Part shown: in pieces, positions 34,769-43,370 of the stretch
How positions within the stretch are numbered: position 1 is the first letter of the stretch
Layout of the letters: each line of letters starts with the position of its first letter
Source of the DNA: Bacillus sp. 2205SS5-2
GTDB taxonomy: Bacteria > Bacillota > Bacilli > Bacillales > Bacillaceae_K
Assembly (NCBI RefSeq): GCF_037024155.1
Contig: NZ_JAYKTS010000008.1
Location: 92,605-137,194 of the forward strand
DNA length: 44,590 nucleotides
Reading direction: 5' to 3'
Position numbers and translations under genes: made by a program
The notes under the pieces: model-generated
The model's database searches: none
Told to the model about the DNA's origin: nothing
Seen by the model: the letters and a program-made list of their open reading frames with translations, nothing else

Positions 34769-35378
34769 GTCTTTTTTCTATCCTCCCTTCTTCAAATATG
34801 AAGATCCGCTCTGCTTCTACCGACCAAACTCCAGCAAGTGTAGCCGATAGTTCTCCCCATGCATTTGACGCTTTTTTGATGGGTGCAGTCGTGGTGATCG
34901 ACACCTCTTGGATGGGAGCGACCCCTTCATCACGTTCGGCTTCTGTGGAAAGATAAACCAATATTTTTGACAACCCCTCTGGAAACGACGTTAAATGGTC
35001 GGCTTCTAATTCCACGTGTCCTATCATCCAACCCGCATCCTGTCCTAACACCGCTTGTGCTTCTTCTTTCATTTGGACAGCCATCTGTTTTAAAATATAT
35101 GCATCTTGTGTGGCTTGTATTTCTTTTTTCTTCATTTCAATTAAATTTTCTACCCTAGCCTCTTCAGTTTGATTTTGTAGTGGCATATTGGCAATCACTT
35201 CTTCAAAATCACTTGTTAAGAATTGAAACAAAGGGGTCAGAATAATCGTAATTAATAACAAACCTACAACAATTTTCGTGTATTTTTTCATGATAGAGCT
35301 AGGTAAGAGCATATCGACCACGGTAGCGAGCAAAACAAACAAAATAATATTCGTAATCCATTCTGTCAAAAAAGACAT
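34758..35378 (-). CDS. spoIIIAF: Stage III sporulation protein AF
   Basis: Mother-cell inner-membrane component of the SpoIIIA complex. 206 residues. Two membrane segments lie at about 7-25 and 33-52, with the typical LPSSIMKKYTKIVVGLLLITIILTPLFQF. A soluble ring-building-like domain at about 70-200 extends outside. Its 3' end overlaps spoIIIAG, and it starts 10 bp after spoIIIAE. Confidence 0.94.
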   Translation of the reverse strand: MSFLTEWITNIILFVLLATVVDMLLPSSIMKKYTKIVVGLLLITIILTPLFQFLTSDFEEVIANMPLQNQTEEARVENLIEMKKKEIQATQDAYILKQMAVQMKEEAQAVLGQDAGWMIGHVELEADHLTSFPEGLSKILVYLSTEAERDEGVAPIQEVSITTTAPIKKASNAWGELSATLAGVWSVEAERIFIFEEGRIEKRHEL

Positions 35379-35388
35379 TGTATCCCTC

Positions 35389-36582
35389 CTACCTAACCAT
35401 TAACGTAATATTTCCAGCAGCAATCATAATCGTTAGACTGAGAAAAAACATAAAGGAAACGATGGCTAACGCAGCGAACACATAAATAATACTTTTAGAT
35501 ATGATGTCTAAACATGCAATCACTGGTCCCCCTCCGATTGGTTGAAGAAGGGCTGCTGCGAGCTTATATATAAAAGCGATAACTAAAATTTGTATCGCTG
35601 GAAAGGCCGCAATCACTAACAGGATTGCTACACCCGCGATTCCAACAGTGTTTTTCAACAACACAGAAGCACTAATGACTGTATCTGCTGCGTCCGTGAA
35701 CATCCTCCCAATCACCGGAACAAAATTTCCTGTAATAAATTTAGCTGTTCGAATGGTGATTCCATCAGTAACTGCCGTTGTCGCTCCTTGCACAGATAAT
35801 ACGCCTAAGAAAATGGTCATAAAGGCCCCCAACAACCCGATACTCACCGTTCGTAATAAATTAGCTAATTGAGTGACCTTATACTCATCATTTATCGTGG
35901 AGACAATATGCAATAAGGCCGATAAAAATAAGAGAGGCAGCACAATAAATTGAATCATCAAGCCGCTCGTGTTCATGAGAAATATTATGATGGGGTGAAA
36001 GAATGTCGCAGAAACCATCCCCCCTGACGATGCAATTAAAGCTAGCAGCAAAGGAACAAGTGCTAAGATAAACTGAATCATCGTGTCAATAGTTTCAATG
36101 GTATACTCCATGGCTACATGAAAACTATTGAGAGCGATAATAATTAACACCATATAAACTATTGCATACGCTACCTTGCTCACAGTCCCACTTTCAAATG
36201 CTGATTGTAGCGATTGTAAAAACATACTGAAAATCGTTAATATAATTAATGTTCCTAAGAGCTTACTATTGAGTACTAATTCTTGAAAGGTAAATTTCAG
36301 TATTCCGGAGATCCATTGGTCAAAGGAGAACTTCTTGTCTCCTTTAATAAAGTCAATTAAGCTTCCTCTTTGGCTTTCTGGTAAAAATCCTCCGTATTGC
36401 TGAATAATATCTTGCCAAAATATTGTAAGCTCTTCAACACCTAGCTCATCCAATTGTTGCTCGACAAAAGGCTGCTCTTCTTGACTATTCCTCTCATTTT
36501 CTGTAGCTTGTACACTTGAAGTGAGACAAAGTAGAATGACTAGTACGAACACTGCGACGACTTTTACATGCAACAGGCTCAC
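35389..36582 (-). CDS. spoIIIAE: Stage III sporulation protein AE
   Basis: Polytopic membrane component of the SpoIIIA complex. 397 residues. A signal peptide with a probable cleavage near SSVQA-TEN (about 26) is followed by an acidic extracellular segment and then 7 to 8 membrane helices from about 105 to the C-terminus. Family motifs are YGGFLPESQRGSLIDFIKGD, GNFVPVIGRMFTDAADTVI and AALLQPIGGGPVIACLD. The GTG start (36580-36582) has AAAGGAG 9 bases upstream, which follows directly on the spoIIIAD stop. Confidence 0.95.
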   Translation of the reverse strand: MSLLHVKVVAVFVLVILLCLTSSVQATENERNSQEEQPFVEQQLDELGVEELTIFWQDIIQQYGGFLPESQRGSLIDFIKGDKKFSFDQWISGILKFTFQELVLNSKLLGTLIILTIFSMFLQSLQSAFESGTVSKVAYAIVYMVLIIIALNSFHVAMEYTIETIDTMIQFILALVPLLLALIASSGGMVSATFFHPIIIFLMNTSGLMIQFIVLPLLFLSALLHIVSTINDEYKVTQLANLLRTVSIGLLGAFMTIFLGVLSVQGATTAVTDGITIRTAKFITGNFVPVIGRMFTDAADTVISASVLLKNTVGIAGVAILLVIAAFPAIQILVIAFIYKLAAALLQPIGGGPVIACLDIISKSIIYVFAALAIVSFMFFLSLTIMIAAGNITLMVR

Positions 36583-36596
36583 CTCGTTTATCTCCT

Positions 36597-36989
36597 TTAA
36601 CTATTTGGAATCATATTGATGATCGTTTCAATGATTACAGTTAATATTGGTACAGCCATAGCGAGGATTAAAATTTTTCCAGCAAGCTCTACCTTCGCTG
36701 CTATAGCTCCTTGTCCCGCATCTTTTGTAATTTGAGAAGCAAATTCAGCTATATAGGCAATACCTATAATTTTTAAGATGGTTTCCAGATAAATCATATT
36801 TACATTTGCGTTTACAGAAATTCGCTGAATCATTGTGATGATTAACGCAATTTGATCAATTAAAAAAATAAATATCATGCAACCTACAAACACTACGAGC
36901 AAGAAAGCGAAATTGGGTTTTTGTTCCTTCACAATCAATGATAGAAACGTACCGATAAAGGCCAGGCCTACGATTTGAATAATCTCAAT
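36597..36989 (-). CDS. spoIIIAD: Stage III sporulation protein AD, predicted ATT start
   Basis: Small polytopic membrane protein of the SpoIIIA complex. The conserved N-terminus (EIIQIVGLAFIGTFLSLIVKEQ, near-identical in pattern to B. subtilis) is encoded upstream of the first TTG (36936-36938). The frame extends back only to a TAA that is the spoIIIAC stop region. Between them there is no ATG, GTG or TTG. An ATT at 36987-36989, 7 bases after GGGAGGG, is the best start and gives 130 residues against 133 in B. subtilis. Beginning at the TTG would lose the first membrane helix. Motifs are NANVNMIYLETILKIIGIAYIAEFASQITKDAGQG and LAGKILILAMAVPI. Confidence 0.9.
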   Translation of the reverse strand: MEIIQIVGLAFIGTFLSLIVKEQKPNFAFLLVVFVGCMIFIFLIDQIALIITMIQRISVNANVNMIYLETILKIIGIAYIAEFASQITKDAGQGAIAAKVELAGKILILAMAVPILTVIIETIINMIPNS

Positions 36990-37004
36990 CGTCTTTCCCT
37001 CCCT

Positions 37005-37211
37005 TTAACCTTCAAAAAGGAATACAGATTTAATTTTCTGAAATAATTCATCTACAATCGACGCCACCATAAACAGGATATAGATAAAACCTAATAGGGT
37101 GACCCATTGGGAATATTCTTTTTTTCCAACTTGATCTAGGATGGTATGAAGAAAGGCGACTACAATTCCAACTCCAGCAATTTTAAAGATGATATCAACA
37201 TCTAAGCCCAT
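37005..37211 (-). CDS. spoIIIAC: Stage III sporulation protein AC
   Basis: 68 residues, the exact family length. Two membrane helices (about 7-25 and 38-58) flank the conserved HTILDQVGKKEYSQWVTLLGFIYILFMV. It is part of the export-apparatus-like base of the SpoIIIA-SpoIIQ channel. It lies 17 bp after spoIIIAB and 15 bp before the spoIIIAD start. Confidence 0.95.
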   Translation of the reverse strand: MGLDVDIIFKIAGVGIVVAFLHTILDQVGKKEYSQWVTLLGFIYILFMVASIVDELFQKIKSVFLFEG

Positions 37212-37228
37212 CTTTATCTTGTCCTCCT

Positions 37229-37744
37229 TTAAAGCAGTAAAATAATTAATAATAAGCCACTTAGTACACCGAGACTTTTAGCCATTTTTTCATATCGCTG
37301 CTGTTTATCCCTGGCTTCTTCTTCCTCTCGTTCTAAATGCGTCAAAGCAAGCAGTATATGTTTTTGTTGTGTTTGAAGGTCATAGCGACCCAAATTTTCA
37401 CCAAATTGCTTCATTACTTCGTATTCCCCACGTTTAAAAGCAGTAAATTTCCAAACCTCATCTAAGCTTTCTTCCCAAGCATCTCTCACCGTCGTTTCTC
37501 TCGATGTAAGTCTCTCCGCAAATGATTCAAACAGCCACGAAATCGGTTTTTGAAGTTGTTTTGAGAGTTTTCTTGCCGCCTCATGTAACGGTGTATGACC
37601 AAACATTATTTCCGCTTCGAGAGACTGAAGGGCAACTTTTAATATTCTCAATTGTCTCGGTCTTTCACTTAAATATTTTGCTGCTTCAAAACCAGCCCAG
37701 CTTGTTGCTAATAAAATGAATACTGCACCAATGAGCTTAATCAT
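37229..37744 (-). CDS. spoIIIAB: Stage III sporulation protein AB
   Basis: 171 residues with a membrane segment at each end (about 2-18 and 155-171) and a helical cytoplasmic middle. Its fold resembles type II secretion GspF. Family motifs are ERPRQLRILKVALQSLEAEIMFGHTPLHEAARKLS near the N-terminus and GENLGRYDLQTQQKHILLALTHLEREEEEA. It begins 1 bp after the spoIIIAA stop. Confidence 0.94.
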   Translation of the reverse strand: MIKLIGAVFILLATSWAGFEAAKYLSERPRQLRILKVALQSLEAEIMFGHTPLHEAARKLSKQLQKPISWLFESFAERLTSRETTVRDAWEESLDEVWKFTAFKRGEYEVMKQFGENLGRYDLQTQQKHILLALTHLEREEEEARDKQQRYEKMAKSLGVLSGLLLIILLL

Positions 37745-37745
37745 A

Positions 37746-38669
37746 TTAAGTCACACTCACTTTTGATTGCAGACATCGTCCTTCAGCATCACGAATAGTC
37801 GAGATACTTCCAGGACCAGACTCCCTCGAAAGTTCGATATAACGATCTATGATTCCTAAATCCATTATTTTTTTTAGAATCGGTCGTTTCTTTATATCTA
37901 AATAGGAATGTCCGTGTGTTGTCATCATTAACGTTATTCCTGCATTTACTGCTTCAAGCAATGCCTTCGCATCCTCTTCTCTTCCAATCTCGTCCACAAT
38001 AAGTACATCAGGACTCATAGAACGAATCATCATCATCATCCCCTCAGCCTTTGGGCAAGCATCTAACACATCCACTCGGTGCCCAAAGGCTAATTGTGGA
38101 ACCCCTTTGACACATCCAGCTATTTCTGAGCGCTCGTCCACAATGCCTACTTTTTTCGCTTCAACCTTTTGTTCTTCCAATCCCGTCGAAAGAACGCGGG
38201 CCAAATCCCGAAGAAGGGTAGTTTTTCCAGTTTGTGGAGGACCAATAATCATGGTATGCATCCATTTTTTATCGAATAAATACGGTATTAACGGGTCGCC
38301 TATTCCAATTTTTTGCCTTGCTACACGTATATTAAAGGAAGAGAGTTGTCGAATGGCCTTCACTTCCCCATGTTCTAGGATCACTTTGCCAGCTAACCCC
38401 ACTCGGTGCCCACCAGAGATTGTAATGTATCCTCTTTTGAGTTCTTCTTCTAACGTATAAAATGAATACTGAGCTAGTCGATTGATCAACGCCTCAGCAT
38501 CTTCAGCTTTCACTACGTATGAGAGAAAAAGAGGCTTCCCTTTAGCAGTAATTTCAAGCGGCCTTTGGATTCGGATCCGAATTTCTTCTAAATTTTCTAA
38601 TACGATGTCAGGCAATGCCAAGACATACTGTCTAATGGCACTTGGTAAAATAGCAAATACCTCTTCCAT
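37746..38669 (-). CDS. spoIIIAA: Stage III sporulation protein AA (ATPase)
   Basis: Secretion-type ATPase thought to power the SpoIIIA channel in the mother cell. 307 residues. Walker A is IIGPPQTGKTTLLRDLARVL (about 142-160) and the Walker B region is SPDVLIVDEIGREEDAKALLEAVNAGI. Other motifs are VDERSEIAG and MMTTHGHSYLDIKKRPILKKIMD. The ATG start has a strong GGAGGAGGG site. It is first in the operon, behind a sigma-E-type promoter. The small yqhV gene that precedes it in B. subtilis is not seen. Confidence 0.97.
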   Translation of the reverse strand: MEEVFAILPSAIRQYVLALPDIVLENLEEIRIRIQRPLEITAKGKPLFLSYVVKAEDAEALINRLAQYSFYTLEEELKRGYITISGGHRVGLAGKVILEHGEVKAIRQLSSFNIRVARQKIGIGDPLIPYLFDKKWMHTMIIGPPQTGKTTLLRDLARVLSTGLEEQKVEAKKVGIVDERSEIAGCVKGVPQLAFGHRVDVLDACPKAEGMMMMIRSMSPDVLIVDEIGREEDAKALLEAVNAGITLMMTTHGHSYLDIKKRPILKKIMDLGIIDRYIELSRESGPGSISTIRDAEGRCLQSKVSVT

Positions 38670-38705
38670 GTTCCCTCCTCCTTTGTACAGGCCTCCCGAT
38701 ACTTA

Positions 38706-38733
38706 AATGTATTCTAATAGAGTTGATTTATGA
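38706..38733 (-). promoter_or_regulatory. Predicted sigma-E promoter of the spoIIIA operon
   Basis: On the minus strand, TCATAAA (38727-38733) and AATACATT (38706-38713; one mismatch to CATACANT) are 13 bp apart. It lies 37 bp upstream of spoIIIAA, where the sigma-E promoter of this operon is expected. Confidence 0.5.
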
Positions 38734-39550
38734 CAAAAGAAAGAAGAGGTTCAAGAAGAGTAACCGGTTTACTTCATAGGTGTCAACATGTAAATATCAA
38801 AGCAAAACACACTAGATATCACAGCGAAATTCTCAGTGATTATTTTATTGTTTTATCATCATTATTTTGAATTCTTGACTCTACGTATTATATGAATCGA
38901 CATACACTTCATAAGTCTTCTTATTTATTGTAATGTTTGTGGATTTGTTAAGACTTTTGGTGTGAATATGGTTGTTAAAATAGTTTTAGTAGTGATACTC
39001 TAAGGTATTTGGATATTTATGTGAAATTAAATATAGATATTATGAAAAATTTTGTTCAGCAAAAGAGCAGGATTCTAGCATAAGAACCTAAACAAAACGA
39101 ATTCATAAAGAAAATACTTTTAGTGATAGATTAAAAGGTACTAATAGATAATTTGGAAAAAGGGGGGATCCTAAGCATCAAACATTCTTAAAACATATCT
39201 TGTGTGGAATATTACTAGAAATTCTTTCTTGATATCGAAGGCAGGGAGAATGAAACAAACAATATTCTTGGCTTTGTTATCTATCTTTAGGCTTTCCAGT
39301 TATATCAATTCTTCTGATGTATATTTCTAAAGTATTTATTAAAATATATTTGTTACCTATTGATTCTCCGGTAGCTGTTATTTTAAGCGGATTTACACTA
39401 CTAAAAGGCTCTTTAGTCAAACTTTTGATGAAGTCATCCATTTTTCTGTTGATACCATCTAAAATAGACGAAAAGATGCCCCGAAACAAAGCGATATCTC
39501 TGTTTATTGACTGATGTGAAAAGCAACAATCTTAGCGAAAACAGCCATAT
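38734..39550. other. Long AT-rich gap between spoIIIAA and efp with a MITE right end
   Basis: No convincing gene. A clear MITE right end (AGCAACAATCTTAGCGAAAA then CAGCC) ends at 39546. A matching left end is not seen; GGCTTTG at 39270 is the nearest candidate. The sequence ATGCCCCGAAAC (39475-39486) also occurs at 32692-32703. A 70-codon minus-strand frame (39277-39489, TTG start, weak ribosome site) and a 26-codon plus-strand frame at 39251 overlap each other and look like remnants. Confidence 0.45.
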
Positions 39551-39554
39551 CAAA

Positions 39555-39592
39555 AAAAGAGGAGAAAAGGGCTCCCCCTTTTCTCCTCTTTT
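39555..39592 (-). terminator. Intrinsic terminator of efp
   Basis: A perfect 17-bp stem, AAAAGAGGAGAAAAGGG (39555-39571) with its complement (39576-39592), has a 4-nt loop 4 bp after the efp stop. A-rich flank on the left gives a T-run on the transcript. Confidence 0.92.
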
Positions 39593-39596
39593 AGAT

Positions 39597-40154
39597 TTAT
39601 CCTCGTGAAACGTAGCTAGAATCAGTGGTGTTGATAATCAACACATCTCCTTCGTTCACAAAAAATGGAACCTGCACAGTTAATCCAGTTTCAACAGTTG
39701 CTGGTTTAGTCCCGCCTGAAGCTGTATCCCCTTTAATTCCTGGTTCAGTCTCAGTCACGACAAGGTTAACAGTGTTAGGAAGTTCCACACCTAGTGTTTC
39801 ACCATGGTACATCATGATTTGTACTTCCATGTTTTCCTTAAGGAATTTCAATTCATATTCAATTGCAGAAGCAGCAAGCTCGATTTGCTCATATGATTCA
39901 TTGTCCATAAAAACATGCATATCGCCATTAGCATATAAATACTGCATTCTGCGGTTATCAATTTGAGCTTTCCCTACTTTTTCACCAGCACGGAACGTTT
40001 TTTCCTGAATAGCTCCTGTACGAAGATTACGCAATTTAGAACGAACAAATGCCGCACCTTTACCTGGTTTAACATGTTGAAAATCCATCACACGCCAAAT
40101 ACTATTATCCACTTCAATGGTCAATCCTGTACGAAAATCATTTACTGAAATCAT
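39597..40154 (-). CDS. efp: Translation elongation factor P
   Basis: Relieves ribosome stalling at proline runs. 185 residues in three beta-barrel domains. The KOW-like N-terminal domain has [16 protein letters not shown] and the loop [12 protein letters not shown], with Lys32, the residue that carries the 5-aminopentanol modification in B. subtilis. The C-terminal domain ends [28 protein letters not shown], the EF-P signature. The ATG at 40152-40154 has an AGGAGG-type site. It lies 20 bp after papA. Confidence 0.98.
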   Translation of the reverse strand: MISVNDFRTGLTIEVDNSIWRVMDFQHVKPGKGAAFVRSKLRNLRTGAIQEKTFRAGEKVGKAQIDNRRMQYLYANGDMHVFMDNESYEQIELAASAIEYELKFLKENMEVQIMMYHGETLGVELPNTVNLVVTETEPGIKGDTASGGTKPATVETGLTVQVPFFVNEGDVLIINTTDSSYVSRG

Positions 40155-40174
40155 TGTATATCCTCCTGTATCGT

Positions 40175-41236
40175 TTACAAAATAATTAAATCTTTGGTCG
40201 AATGGGTTAGTGCTTCATTTCCATTTTCTGTAATGATTGTATCATCTTCAATCCTCACGCCACCGATTCCTTTTAGATAAATTCCAGGTTCAACTGTGAC
40301 AATCATCCCTGGAGTTAATACCACATCGGACCGGAAGGAGAGTCCTGGACCTTCATGAACTTCTAATCCAATTCCATGACCTAGTGAATGACCAAAATAT
40401 TCACCATAGCCTTTCTCTTTTATGTAGTCACGGGCAATAGCATCAGCAACTTTACCCGTCATACCAGGCTTGATCTCATCCATAGCTTTTAGTTGTGAAT
40501 CTAACACCACTTGATAAATTTCTTTTAGCTTATCACTTGGCTCACCTACAGAAATTGTACGAGTCATGTCAGAAACATAGCCTTTGTAGTATGCACCATA
40601 ATCTAACGTGATAAAATCTCCTTTTTCGATGATCTTTTCAGAGGCAACACCGTGGGGTAAAGCAGAACGATGTCCAGATGCCACAATAATATCAAAAGAC
40701 GAAGAGGTTGCACCGCATTTTCTCATAAAAAATTCTAACTCATTGGAAACGTCAAGCTCTGTTTTGCCAGGTTGAATGTAATCCAAAATATGCTTAAATG
40801 CAGCATCTGCAATGTCAGCAGCTTCCTTTAATATCTTAATCTCTGATGAGGTCTTAATCAAGCGTAAGTTTTCGACCACTCCAGCCACTGGAACTAATTC
40901 TGCTTCAAGTTCTTTATTATACGCATCATACGTGGTATAGGTCATATGATCTTTTTCAAACCCTAACTTGTTTATCCCAAGTTCTTTTACGTTTTTAGCT
41001 ACTTCAGTCACAATCGACCCTTTATGTTCAATGATTTCAAACCCTTCACACTGAGACATCGCTTGTTCTGTGTAACGGAAATCAGTGATGAATAATGCCT
41101 GACTTTCTGTGATAATTGCTACACCTGAAGAACCTGTGAAGTTAGTCATATATCTTCTGTTATATGTACTGGATAATAATAGACCTTCAATATTCTCTTT
41201 GGACATTTGTTCTCTTAATTTGGTTAATTTATTCAT
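40175..41236 (-). CDS. papA: M24-family Xaa-Pro aminopeptidase (YqhT/PapA)
   Basis: Dinuclear-metal peptidase that removes N-terminal residues before proline. 353 residues. A creatinase-like N-terminal domain (1-130) precedes the pita-bread catalytic domain. Metal ligands are in [21 protein letters not shown] (two Asp), [15 protein letters not shown] (His), TVEPGIYL (Glu) and [10 protein letters not shown] (Glu). The ATG is at 41234-41236. It is 4 bp after aroQ and 20 bp before efp, so it is in one unit with both. Confidence 0.93.
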   Translation of the reverse strand: MNKLTKLREQMSKENIEGLLLSSTYNRRYMTNFTGSSGVAIITESQALFITDFRYTEQAMSQCEGFEIIEHKGSIVTEVAKNVKELGINKLGFEKDHMTYTTYDAYNKELEAELVPVAGVVENLRLIKTSSEIKILKEAADIADAAFKHILDYIQPGKTELDVSNELEFFMRKCGATSSSFDIIVASGHRSALPHGVASEKIIEKGDFITLDYGAYYKGYVSDMTRTISVGEPSDKLKEIYQVVLDSQLKAMDEIKPGMTGKVADAIARDYIKEKGYGEYFGHSLGHGIGLEVHEGPGLSFRSDVVLTPGMIVTVEPGIYLKGIGGVRIEDDTIITENGNEALTHSTKDLIIL

Positions 41237-41240
41237 ATTG

Positions 41241-41684
41241 CTACACTCCCCTAATAAATTTTATTAAAGCTTCTAAACCTAATTCGTAGCCAAACATTCC
41301 ACAACCGACAATCTGTCCTCTTGTCACAGGTGCCGTAATGGATTTATGCCGAAAGGATTCTCGTGCGTGAATATTTGAGATATGGACCTCAAACACAGGG
41401 GTAGAAATGGACGCAATAGCATCTCTTAGAGCATAACTATAATGTGTTAAGGCACCAGGGTTGATGACAACCCCTTTTATCCCATTATCCTCTGCTAAAT
41501 GTAAGGCGTCTATCAATACCCCTTCATGGTTTGATTGAAGCGTTTCCAATTCATAGCCCTTTCCATGAGCAATGTTTCTCATTTTCTCCTCTAGTTGTTT
41601 GAGCGTCGTAGAACCATAGATCTCCGGCTCTCTTTTCCCTAATCGATTAAGATTAGGCCCATTTAACAACAATAACTTCTCCAT
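41241..41684 (-). CDS. aroQ: Type II 3-dehydroquinate dehydratase
   Basis: Dodecameric enzyme that dehydrates 3-dehydroquinate in the shikimate pathway. 147 residues. The N-terminal signature [20 protein letters not shown] contains the catalytic Tyr23 and the Arg of the flexible loop. [15 protein letters not shown] carries the active-site His, and [18 protein letters not shown] carries the second His and the substrate-binding serine. The ATG lies behind AGGGTGA. An intrinsic terminator ends just before that site (see next entry). Confidence 0.97.
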   Translation of the reverse strand: MEKLLLLNGPNLNRLGKREPEIYGSTTLKQLEEKMRNIAHGKGYELETLQSNHEGVLIDALHLAEDNGIKGVVINPGALTHYSYALRDAIASISTPVFEVHISNIHARESFRHKSITAPVTRGQIVGCGMFGYELGLEALIKFIRGV

Positions 41685-41690
41685 TATATC

Positions 41691-41727
41691 ACCCTAAAAA
41701 AAAGAATGTTCACCAAGAACATTCTAA
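41691..41727 (-). terminator. Terminator immediately upstream of aroQ
   Basis: On the transcript, AGAATGTTC (41718-41726) pairs with GAACATTCT (41703-41711), followed directly by eight T and then the aroQ Shine-Dalgarno AGGGTGA. It is either the terminator of yqhR displaced by the MITE, or a leader terminator in front of aroQ. Confidence 0.75.
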
Positions 41728-41744
41728 CATACCTCTTTTAATAA

Positions 41745-41907
41745 GGCTCTTTTCGCATACTTTGTTGCTGTAGCATACAAAAAAGGATGAAAATACTCTT
41801 TTCATTCCTCATTTCGGGTTAAAAATGGGGCGTAAAGGTGCCCGAAGTCAATCTTCATCACGAATTGAGGGCTAATTCGAAAAGCCACAATCTTTGTGAA
41901 AACAGCC
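41745..41907. mobile_element. MITE copy 3 (163 bp)
   Basis: The left end is GGCTCTTTTCGCATACTTTG. Read inward, the right end is GGCTGTTTTCACAAAGATTG. The flanking 8-mers TTTAATAA (41737-41744) and TTTAACAA (41908-41915) differ by one base, a near-intact 8-bp duplication. It is the closest relative of copy 2 at 27862-28028. It is non-coding and sits between yqhR and aroQ. Confidence 0.82.
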
Positions 41908-41938
41908 TTTAACAATCACTGGCAATAACAATGATACG

Positions 41939-42475
41939 TTAGGTCTGGACGCTTTCTTCGCTTCCTTGTCTTTCTTGTCTTTCTTGTTTTTTCCTCTCTT
42001 CTTCTTCGTATGAAATCGAAAAACCAATGAACACGCCATACAACACATACACACATACACATGTTATCAATGTGTTGAGTTCCATCTCAGTTAAGCCTTT
42101 CATGCTTTTAAAAAGAGGATTTAAAATGAGAACGACAGCTAAAAATAACCCAATTCCATATGCTGCACCCACCCACATTGATTTTAATTTACGCAAAAGG
42201 CCGTAATAAACAAGGGCAGCACCGCTAGAAACCATTCCATAACCTACAAGAGCTAGAATGTAGCCAATCCAAGAATCCTTCCATCCACCGACAGCCCATG
42301 GTTCAAAAATGATGTTGGGGTTAATCGTGGTAAAATGAAATAAATACGCAAAATAGGCTATACCACTCCATAAAAGCCCACCTATAAATCCAGTTATCAC
42401 AACATTCATCACAAATGAAATAGGCTTTTCTTTTTGATTTTGTTCGAGGTTTTGTATTTCATTTTCTTCTGCCAT
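41939..42475 (-). CDS. yqhR: YqhR family membrane protein
   Basis: Conserved Bacillus membrane protein of unknown function. About 178 residues from the ATG at 42473-42475, which has AGGAGG 7 bases upstream (an adjacent ATG at 42476-42478 is equally possible). An acidic/Gln-rich N-terminus is followed by four membrane helices (about 23-45, 65-90, 100-118 and 130-152). The tail is charged and helical (EEEERKKQERQERQ). Family stretches are NIIFEPWAVGGWKDSWIGY and MWVGAAYGIGLF. The position next to aroQ matches B. subtilis. Confidence 0.85.
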   Translation of the reverse strand: MAEENEIQNLEQNQKEKPISFVMNVVITGFIGGLLWSGIAYFAYLFHFTTINPNIIFEPWAVGGWKDSWIGYILALVGYGMVSSGAALVYYGLLRKLKSMWVGAAYGIGLFLAVVLILNPLFKSMKGLTEMELNTLITCVCVYVLYGVFIGFSISYEEEERKKQERQERQGSEESVQT

Positions 42476-42478
42476 CAT

Positions 42479-42994
42479 GACACCTCCTACTTTCATTATG
42501 TCCATCTTCCAAAAAACCTTCCGAAAAAATTCATAAAATTACATCCTAGTTTATTAAGTTTTTTTTTAGTAGAATGGAAATAACTCGAATGAAAAAGCTA
42601 TGCAGTGTTACAATGATTTCAATCGCCTATTGCACTCAATGAAATGGGGACCAAGCCCGGTATCGATTGGGTGTGGGTTGAAAGTAACCTTCTCAACAAA
42701 CCCACCTAAAACTTCTGAAAACAAGGAGGGTGAAAAGCGGTTTCCACAAAAAATGTCGCTTCTCAAAGTAATATATTTTGAGGTATCTTCTCCTGTTTTC
42801 AAACGAAATCACTGAAAAGACGATTAGTTCCATTTAATGGTAAATAGGTATAAAACAGTGGATCTAAAAAGAGCCTTGAAGAAAGATTAAATTTGGAAAA
42901 CAACCCGAAATTGAGATTAAATACTGAAGAAATTGTCTAAAATGATGATATAGGAACAAATATAGACAAGTATTTCCTAAAAGATCAGGAGGAG
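42479..42994. other. Gap where yqhQ is expected
   Basis: About 515 bp between yqhR and yqhP with no supported gene. In B. subtilis the DUF1385 gene yqhQ (over 300 codons) lies here, and I see no remnant of it. An imperfect inverted repeat, GGTGTGGGTTG (42669-42679) with CAAACCCACC (42698-42707), may be a terminator or remnant structure. Confidence 0.5.
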
Positions 42995-43003
42995 GTGACT
43001 GTT

Positions 43004-43363
43004 ATGCGCTTTCGATCCCTATTGATTCTCTCTGTAATTGCACTTGCGATATTTGGCTTTTTGTTTTCTCTCTTAAATGATCCGATGAGCATTGTTCGAT
43101 ATGGTTTTTATTTAGTACTTTCAGCAGGCATCATTTTTATCGTATATCGCTTCATCATGAAGAGAAGACTTGGAAGTGGCGGTTTCAAACAACAAAAAGC
43201 TTATTTGAATGCAGCAAAACAGTCTAGAAAACGGCTAAAATCAAAATCAACTAAACCAACGAAATCTGCCACTCGACAACGCCCTTTACGAAAACGATCC
43301 GATGTTAAATTAACCGTTATTGAAGGTAAAAAGAACAAAAAGAAAAACAGAGCCAGCTTATAG
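43004..43363 (+). CDS. yqhP: SA1362/YqhP family small membrane protein
   Basis: 119 residues. Two membrane helices (about 4-24 and 32-50) are followed by a very basic tail from 52 on (RRLGSGGFKQQKAYLNAAKQSRKRLKSKSTK), so the tail is likely cytoplasmic and may contact nucleic acid or ribosomes; this is inference. The function is unknown. The ATG at 43004 has AGGAGGAGGTG seven bases upstream; the in-frame GTG at 42995 lies inside that site. It converges on yqhO, the order seen in B. subtilis. Confidence 0.8.
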   Translation: MRFRSLLILSVIALAIFGFLFSLLNDPMSIVRYGFYLVLSAGIIFIVYRFIMKRRLGSGGFKQQKAYLNAAKQSRKRLKSKSTKPTKSATRQRPLRKRSDVKLTVIEGKKNKKKNRASL

Positions 43364-43370
43364 CTCTGTT
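43336..43370 (-). terminator. Terminator of yqhO, inside the 3' end of yqhP
   Basis: AACAGAGC (43346-43353) pairs with GCTCTGTT (43363-43370). On the leftward transcript it is followed by TTTTTCTTTTTG. It serves yqhO; the plus side has no T-run, so yqhP transcripts may run on. Confidence 0.7.

Noticed and set aside
39277-39489. 70-codon minus-strand frame upstream of efp
   Set aside because: TTG start with no good ribosome site, overlapped by another small frame on the other strand, next to a MITE end. It could not be tied to any family.
42600-42815. 71-codon plus-strand frame in the yqhR-yqhP gap
   Set aside because: No ribosome site and no recognisable motif; a mirror frame on the other strand is equally long.
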